Shown: one piece after another, positions 1 to 9,082 of the stretch
Position numbering within the stretch: position 1 is the first letter of the stretch
Layout of the letters: each line of letters begins with the position of its first letter
Assembly (NCBI RefSeq): GCF_000340965.1
Contig: NZ_ANAY01000015.1
Span: 1 to 64,000, forward strand
DNA length: 64,000 nucleotides
Direction: 5' to 3'
DNA from: Nocardiopsis kunsanensis DSM 44524
GTDB taxonomy: Bacteria; Actinomycetota; Actinomycetes; Streptosporangiales; Streptosporangiaceae
Made by a program: the position numbers and the translations under genes
The notes under the pieces: model-generated
What the model saw: the letters and a program-made list of their open reading frames with translations, nothing else
Databases searched by the model: none
Told to the model about the DNA's origin: nothing

Positions 1-207
1 CGTCCATGATGGCGGATCTGAGACGAAGAATCAGGAACTTAACAAAGTACTACTAGGTGTGTTGTTCGGTGAGGTTGGTGACGCGGTCGGCTGGGGCCCG
101 GCGCGCGTGTACCACCCCTCCGGCCGGAACCGGCAGGTGGCGGGTCTGACGTCCCAGCGGTCACTCCCCTACCGTTGGGGCACAGGCGCAAGAAGGGGGA
201 GCACATC

Positions 208-2187
208 ATGAACGAACAGCCGCTACGAGTCGACGAAGCCGAGCTGCGGGGGCTGCTCGACGGTCAGTGGGCCTATGTGCGCGAACGTGCGCGCGACGTG
301 CTCCAAGGAGAGGACTTCGCTCCCGTGACGGGATTGTCGCTGCAGGAGCACCGGGCGCTGACCACCGAGCGGCTCGGGAAGCTGGCCACGACCGGGATGC
401 AGACCTACGGCTTCCCGGAGGAGGTCGGCGGGTCCGGCGACGTGGGCGCCTCCGTGGTCGCCTTCGAGATGCTGGTCCCGGACCTGTCGCTCATGGTCAA
501 GATGGGCGTGCAGTGGGGCCTGTTCGGCGGAGCGATCAGCGCTCTGGGCACCGAACGGCACCACCGCGAGTACCTTCCGGGCGTGATGTCGCTGGACCTG
601 CCCGGCTGCTTCGCGATGACCGAGACCGGACACGGCTCGGACGTGCAGAGCCTGCGCACCACGGCCACCTACGACCCCAAGACCGAGGAGTTCGTGCTCC
701 ACACGCCCGACGAGTCGGCGCGCAAGGACTACATCGGCAACGCCGCGCGCGACGGGCGCATGGCGGTGGTCTTCGCCCAGCTGCACAGCGCCGGCATCGA
801 CCACGGGGTGCACGCGCTCATGGTGCCGATCCGTGATGAGGACGGCATGCCCGCCCCGGGCGTGACCATCGAGGACTGCGGCCACAAGGCCGGGCTCAAC
901 GGCGTCGACAACGGCCGCATCTGGTTCGACCAGGTGCGGGTACCGCGCACCGACCTGCTCAACCGCTACGGCGACGTGGGGCCCGACGGTGCCTACACCA
1001 GCCCGATCGAGAGCAAGAACCGGCGCTTCTTCACGATGCTCGGCACCCTCATCCGGGGCCGGATCAGCGTGGCCGGGGGCGCGGGCAGCGCGACCAAGGC
1101 CGCACTGTCGATCGCGGTGCGCTACGGCGACACCCGGCGCCAGTTCACCCGTCCCGGGCCCGACGGGGAACCCGAGCGGGAGGTGCGCATCCTCGACTAC
1201 CTCGCGCACCAACGCAAGCTCCTGCCGGCCCTGGCCCGCACCTACGCGCTGCACTTCGCGCAGGAGGAGCTGGTCACCCGCCTGCACGAGCTGCACGACT
1301 CCGAGGAACGCGACGAACGCGCCCAGCGCGAGTTGGAGTCACGTGCGGCCGGGCTGAAGGCGATGTCGACCTGGCACGCCACCGACACCATCCAGACCTG
1401 CCGCGAGGCCTGCGGCGGCGCGGGGTACATGTCGCAGAACCGCATCCCGCAGCTCAAGGCCGACTCCGACATCTTCACCACGTTCGAGGGCGACAACACG
1501 GTCCTGCTGCAGCAGCTCACCAAGGGCCTGCTCACCAATTTCCAGGACGCCTTCGGCGATCTCGACCAGATGGGTCTGGTCAAGTTCATGGCGGGCAAGG
1601 TGTTCGAGAACGTCATCGAGCGCACGGCCGCGGTCCCGCTCATCGACCGGCTCATCGCGGCCGCTCCGGGCCGGGGAGGCAACAGCAGCCTGTACAACCG
1701 CGGCTGGCAGATCGAGCTGCTGGAGGACCGCGAGAAACACGTCGTCGAGGGGCTGGCCGCGCGCATCCGCCGCGCCAGGAAGGACGACGGCAGAGACGCC
1801 TTCGAGGTCTTCAACCACGCCCAGGACCACGTACTCCGGGCCGGCCGTGTGCACATGGAGCGTGTGGTCCTGGAGGCGTTCGTGGCCGGGATCGACCGCT
1901 GTGGCGACACCTCCACCGCCAAGCTCCTCAACCGCCTCTGCGACCTGTACGTGATGTCGGTGATCGAGGAGGACCGCGCCTGGTTCCTCGAGCACGAGCG
2001 CCTGTCCACGGCACGGGCCAAGGCCGTGACCGCGGCCGTCAACGAGCTGTGCCAGGGGCTGCGCCCCTACGCGGTCCAGCTCGTGGACGCCTTCGGTCTG
2101 CGCGAGGAGTGGTTGGCCGCGCCGATCGCTCTGGGGCGCGAGCACGACCGCCAGGGGGACCCGGTCCCCGAGCGCGTTCGGAACTGA
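208..2187 (+). CDS. Acyl-CoA dehydrogenase/oxidase family protein (large, ACOX-like)
   Basis: A 659-residue flavoprotein-type acyl-CoA dehydrogenase, about the size of peroxisomal acyl-CoA oxidases rather than the usual ~385-residue dehydrogenases. It has the substrate/FAD segment MTETGHGSDVQSL near residue 145, an ACGGAGYMSQNR segment near 410 and FEGDNTVLLQQ near 435, where family members carry the catalytic Glu, followed by a helical C-terminal half. Expected role: alpha,beta-dehydrogenation of a fatty acyl-CoA in beta-oxidation; electrons go to ETF or oxygen, which the sequence does not settle. A TTG at 175 is in frame, but ATG 208 is preceded 7 nt upstream by a purine-rich ribosome-binding site (AAGGGGGA), so I chose it. 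It is monocistronic, ending before a strong hairpin. Confidence 0.9.
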   Translation: MNEQPLRVDEAELRGLLDGQWAYVRERARDVLQGEDFAPVTGLSLQEHRALTTERLGKLATTGMQTYGFPEEVGGSGDVGASVVAFEMLVPDLSLMVKMGVQWGLFGGAISALGTERHHREYLPGVMSLDLPGCFAMTETGHGSDVQSLRTTATYDPKTEEFVLHTPDESARKDYIGNAARDGRMAVVFAQLHSAGIDHGVHALMVPIRDEDGMPAPGVTIEDCGHKAGLNGVDNGRIWFDQVRVPRTDLLNRYGDVGPDGAYTSPIESKNRRFFTMLGTLIRGRISVAGGAGSATKAALSIAVRYGDTRRQFTRPGPDGEPEREVRILDYLAHQRKLLPALARTYALHFAQEELVTRLHELHDSEERDERAQRELESRAAGLKAMSTWHATDTIQTCREACGGAGYMSQNRIPQLKADSDIFTTFEGDNTVLLQQLTKGLLTNFQDAFGDLDQMGLVKFMAGKVFENVIERTAAVPLIDRLIAAAPGRGGNSSLYNRGWQIELLEDREKHVVEGLAARIRRARKDDGRDAFEVFNHAQDHVLRAGRVHMERVVLEAFVAGIDRCGDTSTAKLLNRLCDLYVMSVIEEDRAWFLEHERLSTARAKAVTAAVNELCQGLRPYAVQLVDAFGLREEWLAAPIALGREHDRQGDPVPERVRN

Positions 2188-2210
2188 ACCCCCGAACGTG
2201 AGGTGTCGGG

Positions 2211-2239
2211 CGGGCGCGGCCGGTCGCCGGCCGCGCCCG
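2211..2239 (+). terminator. Hairpin terminator after the acyl-CoA oxidase-like gene
   Basis: A perfect 13-bp GC stem (CGGGCGCGGCCGG) with a TCG loop, 24 nt after the stop codon. No T-run, as is common in actinomycetes. The remaining 150 bases before the next gene show nothing recognisable. Confidence 0.75.
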
Positions 2240-2390
2240 CGGACCGTCGGAGGAGGGGCCTGTCGGTGCCGGCCGTCCGGCTCCTGGTGCTCGGGTCGGT
2301 GCGCCAGCACGGGCGGGCAGCCAGTCGGAGTCGGCTACATGGACTGCGGTGAGCCCGCCGCCCCGCAGGAGCAACGGACTCACCCGGATC

Positions 2391-2747
2391 TCAGTCCCGC
2401 GCACCCCGAGGCTCGACCACGGCGGCCACGCGGTAGCGGGGGGACTCTGTCATGCGCAACTCGAGGTGCCCCCCGACCCCGTCCACGGCCCGTCGGATCG
2501 CGGCCACACGCCCGTCGGTGTCGGAGTCACGCTCGAAGGCCCGGAAGGCCTCCTCGCTCTCCCAGTGCACGAGATTGAACACACGCCTGCCGTCCTCACT
2601 GGCCAGGAACCGGACAGAGAGGAACCCCGGCCAGTGGCTCACCCATTCCCGGGAGAGCTCTTCGAAGGCACGGACATACTCCTGTTGAGTGCGTGCGGAG
2701 TCCACGCTGTAGTCGATCACCGAGTAGAAGCCGTACTGGTCGGACAC
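2391..2747 (-). CDS. Antibiotic biosynthesis monooxygenase (ABM)-domain protein
   Basis: A 118-residue ferredoxin-like single-domain protein. It shows the ABM pattern: an N-terminal strand (YGFYSVIDYSV), a helix EYVRAFEELSREW, the strand PGFLSVRFLASEDG, and the hallmark NLVHWESEEAFRAF near residues 58-71. Family members are dimeric small oxygenases or stress proteins; many have no assigned substrate. Starts at GTG 2747 with GAAGGG 6 nt upstream. Substrate cannot be predicted. It lies 60 bp downstream of the hypothetical gene at 2808 on the same strand and may be co-transcribed with it. Confidence 0.8.
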   Translation of the reverse strand: MSDQYGFYSVIDYSVDSARTQQEYVRAFEELSREWVSHWPGFLSVRFLASEDGRRVFNLVHWESEEAFRAFERDSDTDGRVAAIRRAVDGVGGHLELRMTESPRYRVAAVVEPRGARD

Positions 2748-2807
2748 TGCGAGCCCTTCGCCGGGGGTGTGAACGCCTCGAGCCTCACACCTCGAGCAAG
2801 GTTGAGG

Positions 2808-3404
2808 TCAACCTTCCGGCCGGGTCCCCTCCGGCACCGCGTCGACATCGGGGCCCTCGTCCTCGAGCGGCGGGTCGGCTTCCTCCTCCGCACGCAGGCG
2901 GATCGGTTCCCACCACCACCAGTGCGAGCGCGGGACCCAGGAGGGCACCTCCTGCTCGGTGGAGATGCCGGCCTCGGCGGCCACCTCGGCCAGGGCCTCG
3001 TCGATGCGGGCGATGGCGTCGATGTCCCGGGGGCGCAGGACCGCGCTCCAGGGCACGAACTCGTCACCGAGGATCTGCAGCATCGAACGCCGCCAGCAGG
3101 CGGGCCGGTACCCCTCGTGCCGGCCGTTCTCGGCAGCGGTCTGGCTGCGCACCACGTACAGGCCCAGGCGGTCGGGGTTGTTGCCCCCCGCCAGCAGTTC
3201 GGCCAGGTCAGCAGTGAATCCGCGGCCGGCGGGGGACTGCCGCTGCGCCGGATTGCTGGCCCGGTACAGGTCGAACAGGGCTGCGAACGCCGAATCCATG
3301 AGGGCGTCGCGATCCCTGGTCCGCGAAGCACTCTCCGCGAACGCGTTCAACGCCCGTCCGGCCAGGCCGGGGAGGTCCCTGCCCGTCTCCGCACTCACCG
3401 TCAC
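2808..3404 (-). CDS. Hypothetical protein, tryptophan-rich segment
   Basis: A 198-residue protein I do not recognise. No signal peptide or membrane span. The middle is mixed helix; near residue 160 there is an unusual SHWWWWEP motif, followed by a strongly acidic, Pro-rich tail (EEEADPPLEDEGPD). Starts at GTG 3404 (another GTG lies 6 nt inside). Codon use matches its neighbours, so I take it as a real gene. It could be a soluble lineage-specific protein; no function is inferred. Confidence 0.6.
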   Translation of the reverse strand: MTVSAETGRDLPGLAGRALNAFAESASRTRDRDALMDSAFAALFDLYRASNPAQRQSPAGRGFTADLAELLAGGNNPDRLGLYVVRSQTAAENGRHEGYRPACWRRSMLQILGDEFVPWSAVLRPRDIDAIARIDEALAEVAAEAGISTEQEVPSWVPRSHWWWWEPIRLRAEEEADPPLEDEGPDVDAVPEGTRPEG

Positions 3405-3531
3405 ACCGCCTTGTCCAGTTGGATCGCTTTACTCCGCGTTGGGTCGTGCCGACCGGTTCGATGATAAGCCTCCTGGGCACGGCGTACGTCCCTCGGGACC
3501 TTCACCCCTGGCGGGACCGTGGGAGGACTTT

Positions 3532-4143
3532 TCAGGCGTCCGGGCCCCGCCCCAGCTCACGCCCGAGCATCACGGCCCACTGGCGGGCGATGCGGTGCCG
3601 GCGGGCCGTGTCGTCGGTGAGCAGGTTGGCCAGCCCCAGGCCGCGGGCCAGGTCGAGGGTGGCCTGGACGGTCTCGCGTACACCGGGCACGGACTCGTCG
3701 GCCCCCAGCACCTCGACGGCGGTGCGGTGGGCCTCACGCCCCACCCGCTGCTCCAACGGCACCACCCGGGGATGGAGATCGGGGTCGCTGGCCGCGCCCG
3801 TCCACAACTGCAACGCCGCCTGGAACTCGGTCCCGCTGAAGACGTCGAAGAGCAGCACCACCATCGCCTCGACCCGCCCCGGCCCCTCGGGCAGGTCCTC
3901 CATCAGGCGGCGCAACCCCTCGATGAGTCCGTCGGCCATGCTGTCGAAGGCGGCCACGAACAGGTCCTCGCGGGTCTGGAAGTGGTGCTGGGCCGCCCCG
4001 CGCGAGACCCCCGCGCGCTCGGCGACCGCACCCACCGTCGTTCCGGGCGCCCCCCGCTCGGCCAAGCAGGCCACGGCGGCCTCCAGCAGGCGGGCCCGGG
4101 TGGCCCTGCTGCGTTCCTGTCTGGGTTCCCGTTCGGTCCTCAC
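3532..4143 (-). CDS. TetR-family transcriptional regulator (likely AtuR-like local regulator)
   Basis: A 203-residue repressor with an N-terminal TetR helix-turn-helix (TTVGAVAERAGVSRGAAQHHF, about residues 37-56), followed by a ligand-binding helical domain. GTG 4143 is preceded by GGGAGG 6 nt upstream; a GTG at 4158 is also in frame but has no good ribosome-binding site. It lies just downstream of the acyl-CoA carboxylase/dehydrogenase operon, separated by a strong hairpin at 4166-4201, so it is either weakly read through or separately transcribed. By position, it is the likely sensor of an acyl-CoA intermediate controlling that operon through the palindrome at 10838-10857; that link is inference. 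Confidence 0.85.
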   Translation of the reverse strand: MRTEREPRQERSRATRARLLEAAVACLAERGAPGTTVGAVAERAGVSRGAAQHHFQTREDLFVAAFDSMADGLIEGLRRLMEDLPEGPGRVEAMVVLLFDVFSGTEFQAALQLWTGAASDPDLHPRVVPLEQRVGREAHRTAVEVLGADESVPGVRETVQATLDLARGLGLANLLTDDTARRHRIARQWAVMLGRELGRGPDA

Positions 4144-4165
4144 CGGCGCGCCTCCCACGTACGGT

Positions 4166-4201
4166 GGCCGCCCGGGCGCGCGTCGGTGCGCCCGGGCGGC
4201 C
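4166..4201 (-). terminator. Hairpin between the acyl-CoA dehydrogenase and TetR genes
   Basis: A perfect 14-bp stem (GGCCGCCCGGGCGC) with an 8-nt loop in the 70-bp gap. Expected to end or attenuate the leftward operon before the TetR gene. Confidence 0.75.
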
Positions 4202-4213
4202 CGGTGTCCTCGG

Positions 4214-5386
4214 TCAGTACGACTTGGGCAGGCCGAGCGACTGCTGTGCCACGTAGTTGAGGATCATCTCCCGGCTGACCGGGGCGATCCTCGACAGACG
4301 TGCGGAGGTGAGGGCCGCTCCCAGCCCGTACTCGCTCGCCAGGCCGTTGCCGCCCAACGTCTGCACCGCCTGGTCGACCGTGCGCACACAGGCCTCGGCG
4401 GCGGCGTACTTGGCCATGTTCGCGGCCTCGCCCGCCCCCGCGTCGTCGCCGGAATCGTAGCGAAGGGCCGCGAACTGCGTCATGATCCGCGCCTGTTCCG
4501 TCTCGATCTTCATCTGCGCCAGCGGGTGGGACAGACCCTGGTGCGCGCCGATGGGGGTGTCGCGCCAGACCGTCCGCTCCTTGGCGTAGTCCACCGCCTG
4601 GGCGAGCGCGTTCCGGGCGGTACCGGTGGACATCGACGCGGCCATGATGCGCTCGGGGTTGAGCCCCGCGAAGAGCTGCAGCAGGCCGGCGTCGGGGTCG
4701 CCGACCAGGGCGTCGGCCGGCAGGCGCACGTCGTCCATGAAGAGCTGGAACTGGTGGTCGGGGCTGAGCAGGTCCATCTCGATCTGCTGCTTGTCGAACC
4801 CGGGGGTGTCGGTGGGCACCACGAACAGCGCTGCGGACAGGCGGCCGGTGCGTTCGTCCTCGATCCGGCCGACCACGAGCACGGCGTCGGCCACGTCGAC
4901 CCCGGAGATGAAGGTCTTGCGGCCGTTGAGGACCCACTCGTCGCCGTCCTTGCGGGCGGTGGTGGTCAGGCGGTGGGCGTTGGAACCGGCGTCGGGTTCG
5001 GTGATGGCGAAGGCCATGATGCTGGATGCGTCGGCCAGCCCGGGGAGCCACCGCTGCCGCTGCTCGGGTGTGCCGAAGCGGGACAGGACGGTGCCGCAGA
5101 TGGCCGGGGAGACCACCATCATCAGGGTCGGGCACCCCGCGGCACTGAGCTCCTCCAGGACGGCGGCCAGATCGCCGATCCCGCCGCCCCCGCCGCCGTA
5201 CTCCTCGGGGATGTTGACGCCGAGGTAGCCGAGCTCCCCGGCGGCCTTCCACAGGTCGGTGAGGTAGGCGCCCTCCTTGGCGCGGGCACGGTAGTACCCC
5301 TGCCCGTACTCGGAGGCGAAGGCCGACACGGCGGCCCGCAGTTCTGTGCGTTCGGCCGGTTCGGTGAAGGTCATGGCGCCGGTCAT
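4214..5386 (-). CDS. Acyl-CoA dehydrogenase (divergent, canonical catalytic Glu absent)
   Basis: A 390-residue acyl-CoA dehydrogenase with the usual three domains: N-terminal helices, the FAD-binding middle (AFAITEPDAGSNA near 125, KTFISG near 154) and a C-terminal helical bundle (QTLGGNGLASEYGLG near 350). Where short- and medium-chain enzymes carry the catalytic Glu in an EGT motif, this protein reads IAPVSREMI, so the base must lie elsewhere (isovaleryl-CoA dehydrogenases use a Glu in helix G) or activity differs. ATG 5386 overlaps the upstream biotin-carboxylase stop (TGATG), indicating translational coupling. In terpene-utilisation clusters this position is citronellyl-CoA dehydrogenase (AtuD); Mycobacterium FadE12/13 next to AccA2/AccD2 is another analogy. 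Confidence 0.88.
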   Translation of the reverse strand: MTGAMTFTEPAERTELRAAVSAFASEYGQGYYRARAKEGAYLTDLWKAAGELGYLGVNIPEEYGGGGGGIGDLAAVLEELSAAGCPTLMMVVSPAICGTVLSRFGTPEQRQRWLPGLADASSIMAFAITEPDAGSNAHRLTTTARKDGDEWVLNGRKTFISGVDVADAVLVVGRIEDERTGRLSAALFVVPTDTPGFDKQQIEMDLLSPDHQFQLFMDDVRLPADALVGDPDAGLLQLFAGLNPERIMAASMSTGTARNALAQAVDYAKERTVWRDTPIGAHQGLSHPLAQMKIETEQARIMTQFAALRYDSGDDAGAGEAANMAKYAAAEACVRTVDQAVQTLGGNGLASEYGLGAALTSARLSRIAPVSREMILNYVAQQSLGLPKSY

Positions 5387-7413
5387 CAGTCCTGCCCTTC
5401 GTGGTCGAGTACGGCCAGAGGTGTTCCGGCCGCCACCTTCTGCCCCTCCGCGACCGGGATCTCCCGGACGGCACCGGCGGCGGGGGCCGTGACGCGGTGC
5501 TCCATCTTCATCGCTTCCATGCGCAGCAGGGTCTGGCCCTCGGTGACCTTCTCCCCCACGGCGACGTCGACGGAAGTGACGGTGCCGGGCATGGGCGCGG
5601 GCATAGCGCCCGGGTCCACGAACGCCTCGGGCGAGGGCAGCGGGTCGACCGGCGCCAGGGTCAGGGGGCCGAGCACGGATTCCACGTACACCCGGTCGGA
5701 CCCGGGGTGGGTGTGCACCTCGAAGGCACGGCGCACCCCTTGGGCCTGCAGGACCACGTGTCCGGGTGCGGCCGAGAGCACCTGTACCGCTTCCTGCTCG
5801 GGCAGGTAGGTGCCGCGGGAGGTGCGGTAGGCGGTGGTGAGCTCGTGACCGTCGTCGGTGGTGTGGCGGCGTGTGTGCGCCTGAGAGGTGAGGTTGCGCC
5901 AGTTCGCGGTGATCCCGGCGGGCACGGGGGTGTCTCGGCGGGCCGTCTCGGCCGCCGACAGGCTCGCGGCGAGAGCGGACAGGTCCTCGGCGGTGCGGTC
6001 GGCCGGCGGCCGGGCCAGATCGGTGAGCCGCGCGCCGGAGAGGAACCCGGTGTGGGGTGCGCCCTCGGCCATGGCGGGGTGGCGCAGGACCCGTACGAGC
6101 AGGTCGCGGTTGGTACCGACCCCGTGCACCCGCGCGCCGGCCAGGGCTGCTCCGAGTCGGCGCAGCGCATCGCGGCGGTCGCGGCCCACCGCCACGACCT
6201 TGGCGAGCATCGGGTCGAAGTCGGTGCCGACGGTGTCGCCGGCGGCCACCCCGCTGTCCAGCCGTACACCGGGCGTGGTCAGGGGTGTGAAGGCGCAGGT
6301 GGCGGCCGGTACCTCGAAGGCGTGCAGTGTTCCGGTGCGCGGGCGCCAGTCGTTGCGCGGGTCCTCGGCGTACAGGCGCGCCTCGACGGCGTGGCCGCTG
6401 GGCGCGGGCGGGCCGCCCTCGGGCAGGTGCTCGCCCTCGGCCACCCGGATCTGCCACTCGACCAGGTCGAGTCCGGTCACGCACTCGGTGACGGGGTGCT
6501 CGACCTGCAGGCGGGTGTTCATCTCCAGGAAGACCGGGACTCCGGGGCGGCCCTGTCCATCGACGGGGACGAGGAACTCTGCGGTGCCGGCGCCCACGTA
6601 CCCGATCCGCTCGGCCATGCGGCGTGCGGCACCGTGCAGGTCCTCCCTCAGTTCGGGACCGATCCCGGGTGCGGGGGCCTCCTCCACGACCTTCTGGTGG
6701 CGGCGCTGGACCGAGCAGTCGCGTTCGCCCACCGCCCAGACGGTGCCGTGGGTGTCGGCCAGGACCTGCACCTCGACGTGGCGGCCGCGTTCGACGTAGG
6801 GCTCGCAGAACACGGCGGGGTCCCCGAAGGCGGAAGCGGCCTCGGCGGAGGCGGCCTCGGCCTCCTCGGGCAGGCGTTCCAGGTCGTGGACGACCCGCAT
6901 GCCGCGGCCGCCGCCCCCGGCGGAGGCCTTGACGAGCACGGGAAGGTCGCCGGCTCCGACCCGGTCGGCTGCCAGGGCTTCGGAGACGGGGACGCCGGCC
7001 TCGCGGGCGAGCTCCTTGGCGCGGGTCTTGGCGCCCATCTCCTCGATGGCTCCGGGCGGCGGGCCGACCCAGGTGAGTCCGGCGTCGATGACGGCGCTCG
7101 CGAAGGCGGCGCTCTCGGACAGGAACCCGTAGCCGGGGTGGAGGGCGTCGGCCCCGGCGGTGCGGGCCGCGGCCACCAGGGCCTGCGGATCGAGATAGGC
7201 GTCGACGGCGCCGCGCCCCTCGGGCACGGGCAGGCACACGGCCGCATCGGCGTCGGTGACGTGGGGGGCCCGTTCCTCACCGGGGGTGTACACGGCCACG
7301 GCCGTGATGCCCAGTTGCCGGCAGGTACGGGTGATGCGGCGGGCGATCTCGCCGCGGTTGGCCACGAGGAGGGTGGTGACGGCCCTGGTCGGTGGGGCGG
7401 GGTGTGTGTTCAA
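5386..7413 (-). CDS. Acyl-CoA carboxylase alpha subunit (biotin carboxylase + BCCP)
   Basis: A 675-residue biotin-dependent subunit. The N-terminal biotin carboxylase starts with [13 protein letters not shown]. The ATP-grasp region includes KASAGGGGRGMRVV near 165 and the [14 protein letters not shown] signature near 295. After a linker, the C-terminal biotinyl domain has the EAMKMEH acceptor (Lys about 40 residues from the end). It carboxylates biotin with ATP and bicarbonate; the beta subunit at 7481 transfers CO2 to an acyl-CoA. I chose TTG 7413 because GGGAG lies 6 nt upstream and it sits just before the conserved domain; longer in-frame extensions are Pro-rich and implausible. Operon with DUF1446 and beta genes; ends by TGATG overlap with the dehydrogenase. 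Confidence 0.9.
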   Translation of the reverse strand: MNTHPAPPTRAVTTLLVANRGEIARRITRTCRQLGITAVAVYTPGEERAPHVTDADAAVCLPVPEGRGAVDAYLDPQALVAAARTAGADALHPGYGFLSESAAFASAVIDAGLTWVGPPPGAIEEMGAKTRAKELAREAGVPVSEALAADRVGAGDLPVLVKASAGGGGRGMRVVHDLERLPEEAEAASAEAASAFGDPAVFCEPYVERGRHVEVQVLADTHGTVWAVGERDCSVQRRHQKVVEEAPAPGIGPELREDLHGAARRMAERIGYVGAGTAEFLVPVDGQGRPGVPVFLEMNTRLQVEHPVTECVTGLDLVEWQIRVAEGEHLPEGGPPAPSGHAVEARLYAEDPRNDWRPRTGTLHAFEVPAATCAFTPLTTPGVRLDSGVAAGDTVGTDFDPMLAKVVAVGRDRRDALRRLGAALAGARVHGVGTNRDLLVRVLRHPAMAEGAPHTGFLSGARLTDLARPPADRTAEDLSALAASLSAAETARRDTPVPAGITANWRNLTSQAHTRRHTTDDGHELTTAYRTSRGTYLPEQEAVQVLSAAPGHVVLQAQGVRRAFEVHTHPGSDRVYVESVLGPLTLAPVDPLPSPEAFVDPGAMPAPMPGTVTSVDVAVGEKVTEGQTLLRMEAMKMEHRVTAPAAGAVREIPVAEGQKVAAGTPLAVLDHEGQD

Positions 7414-7480
7414 CTCGTGCTCCCGGACGGGGCCCGGCTGCGGGCCGGGGTGCGGACGGAGGGTCGGGGCAACCTGTGGT

Positions 7481-9082
7481 TCACATGCGGAAGACCCCGA
7501 AGGCGTCGGTGCCCTCCACGGGTGCGTTGTGGGCGAAGGACAGGCACAGGCCCAGGACGGTGCGGGTGTCGCGGGGGTCGATGACACCGTCGTCGTAGAC
7601 CCGTCCGGACAGGAACAGGGGCAGGGACTCGGCCTCGATCTGGTTCTCGACCATCTCGCGCACGGCGGCGTCCTGGTCCTCGTCGTAGGGTTGGCCCTTC
7701 TTCTCCGCCGACTGCCGGGCGACGATGGACAGCACCTCGGCGAGCTGTTTGGGGCCCATGACCGAGGAGCGTGCGCTGGGCCAGGCGAACAGGAACCGGG
7801 GGTCGTAGGCGCGTCCGCACATACCGTAGTGGCCGGCCCCGTAGGAGGCGCCGATGAGTACCGAGAAGTGCGGGACCGTGCTGTTGGAGACGGCGTTGAT
7901 CATCATCGATCCGTGTTTGATGATGCCGCCCTGCTCGTACTCGGCCCCCACCATGTATCCGGTGGTGTTGTGCAGGAACACCAGCGGGGTGTCGGAGCGG
8001 TTGGCGAGCTGGATGAACTGGGTGGCCTTCTGCGCCTCCTCGCTGAACAGCACACCGTTGTCGTTGGCGAGGATGCCGACGGGGTAGCCGTGCAAGGTGG
8101 CCCAGCCGGTGACCAGGCCGGTCCCGTAGGCGGGTTTGAACTCGTCGAACTCCGAAGCGTCCACGATGCGGGCGACGACCTCGCGCGGGTCGACGGGCAC
8201 CTTGAGGTCGGGGGGCATGATCCCGGCCAGTTCCTCGGCCGGGTGGAGGGGTTCGGCCACCTCGGTGCGGGCTGGGCCGCCGCCGGCCTTGCGGTGGTTG
8301 AGGCGGGCGACGATGCGGCGGCCGATGCGCAGTGCGTCGTGCTCGTCCTCTGCCAGGTGGTCGGCCAGCCCGGACTGTTCGGCGTGCATGCGTGCCCCGC
8401 CCAGGGACTCGTCGTCGCTCTGCTCACCGGTGGCGGCCTCGACCAGGGGCGGCCCGCCCAGGAACACCTTGGAGCGTTCGCGGACCATGACGGTGTGGTC
8501 GCTCATGCCGGGGATGTAGGCGCCTCCGGCGGTGGAGTTGCCGAACACCAGGGCGATGGTGGGCACGCCGGCGGCCGACAGGCGGGTCAGGTCGCGGAAG
8601 GTGCGCCCGCCGGGGATGAAGATCTCCTTCTGGCTGGGCAGGTCGGCGCCGCCGGACTCCACGAGGCTGATCATCGGCATGCGGTTCTGCTCGGCGATCT
8701 CCCCTGCCCTGTGGGTCTTCTTGAGTGTCCAGGGGTTGGAGGCGCCGCCGCGCACGGTGGGGTCGTTGGCCAGGATGACGCACTCCACCCCGGAGACCAC
8801 ACCGATGCCGGTGACGACACTGGCGCCGACGTTGTAGTCGCTGCCCCAGCCGGCCAGGGAGGACAACTCCAGGAAGGGGCTGGCCTCGTCCAGCAGGAGT
8901 TCGATGCGCTCGCGGGCGAGGAGTTTGTCCCGGGAACGGTGGCGGTCGATGTACTTCCGGCCGCCGCCGTCGACGGCCTTGGTGTGCTCGGCCTCGATCT
9001 CGGCGATCCTCTCCAGCATCACCCGGCGGTTCTCGGCGTGCTCGGAGGAGTCCGGGTCGATCCGCGAGGTCAGGACGGTCAT
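7481..9082 (-). CDS. Acyl-CoA carboxylase beta (carboxyltransferase) subunit
   Basis: A 533-residue carboxyltransferase with two crotonase-like halves. The N-half has ILANDPTVRGGASNPWT near 105 and the oxyanion-loop FGNSTAGGAYIPGMSD near 190. The C-half has GILANDNGVLFSE near 335 and GASYGAGHYGMCGRAYDPR near 425. It moves the carboxyl group from biotin to an acyl-CoA. Its AtuA-like upstream neighbour suggests geranyl-CoA or another branched acyl-CoA as substrate rather than acetyl- or propionyl-CoA, but specificity is not readable with confidence. ATG 9082 overlaps the previous stop (ATGA) and has GGAGG 10 nt upstream. The alpha subunit follows after 67 bp. Confidence 0.9.
   Translation of the reverse strand: MTVLTSRIDPDSSEHAENRRVMLERIAEIEAEHTKAVDGGGRKYIDRHRSRDKLLARERIELLLDEASPFLELSSLAGWGSDYNVGASVVTGIGVVSGVECVILANDPTVRGGASNPWTLKKTHRAGEIAEQNRMPMISLVESGGADLPSQKEIFIPGGRTFRDLTRLSAAGVPTIALVFGNSTAGGAYIPGMSDHTVMVRERSKVFLGGPPLVEAATGEQSDDESLGGARMHAEQSGLADHLAEDEHDALRIGRRIVARLNHRKAGGGPARTEVAEPLHPAEELAGIMPPDLKVPVDPREVVARIVDASEFDEFKPAYGTGLVTGWATLHGYPVGILANDNGVLFSEEAQKATQFIQLANRSDTPLVFLHNTTGYMVGAEYEQGGIIKHGSMMINAVSNSTVPHFSVLIGASYGAGHYGMCGRAYDPRFLFAWPSARSSVMGPKQLAEVLSIVARQSAEKKGQPYDEDQDAAVREMVENQIEAESLPLFLSGRVYDDGVIDPRDTRTVLGLCLSFAHNAPVEGTDAFGVFRM

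Noticed and set aside
1-9. Start of a leftward gene at the very edge (ATG on the minus strand at base 7)
   Set aside because: Only two codons are inside the window and there is no ribosome-binding site upstream; cannot be supported.
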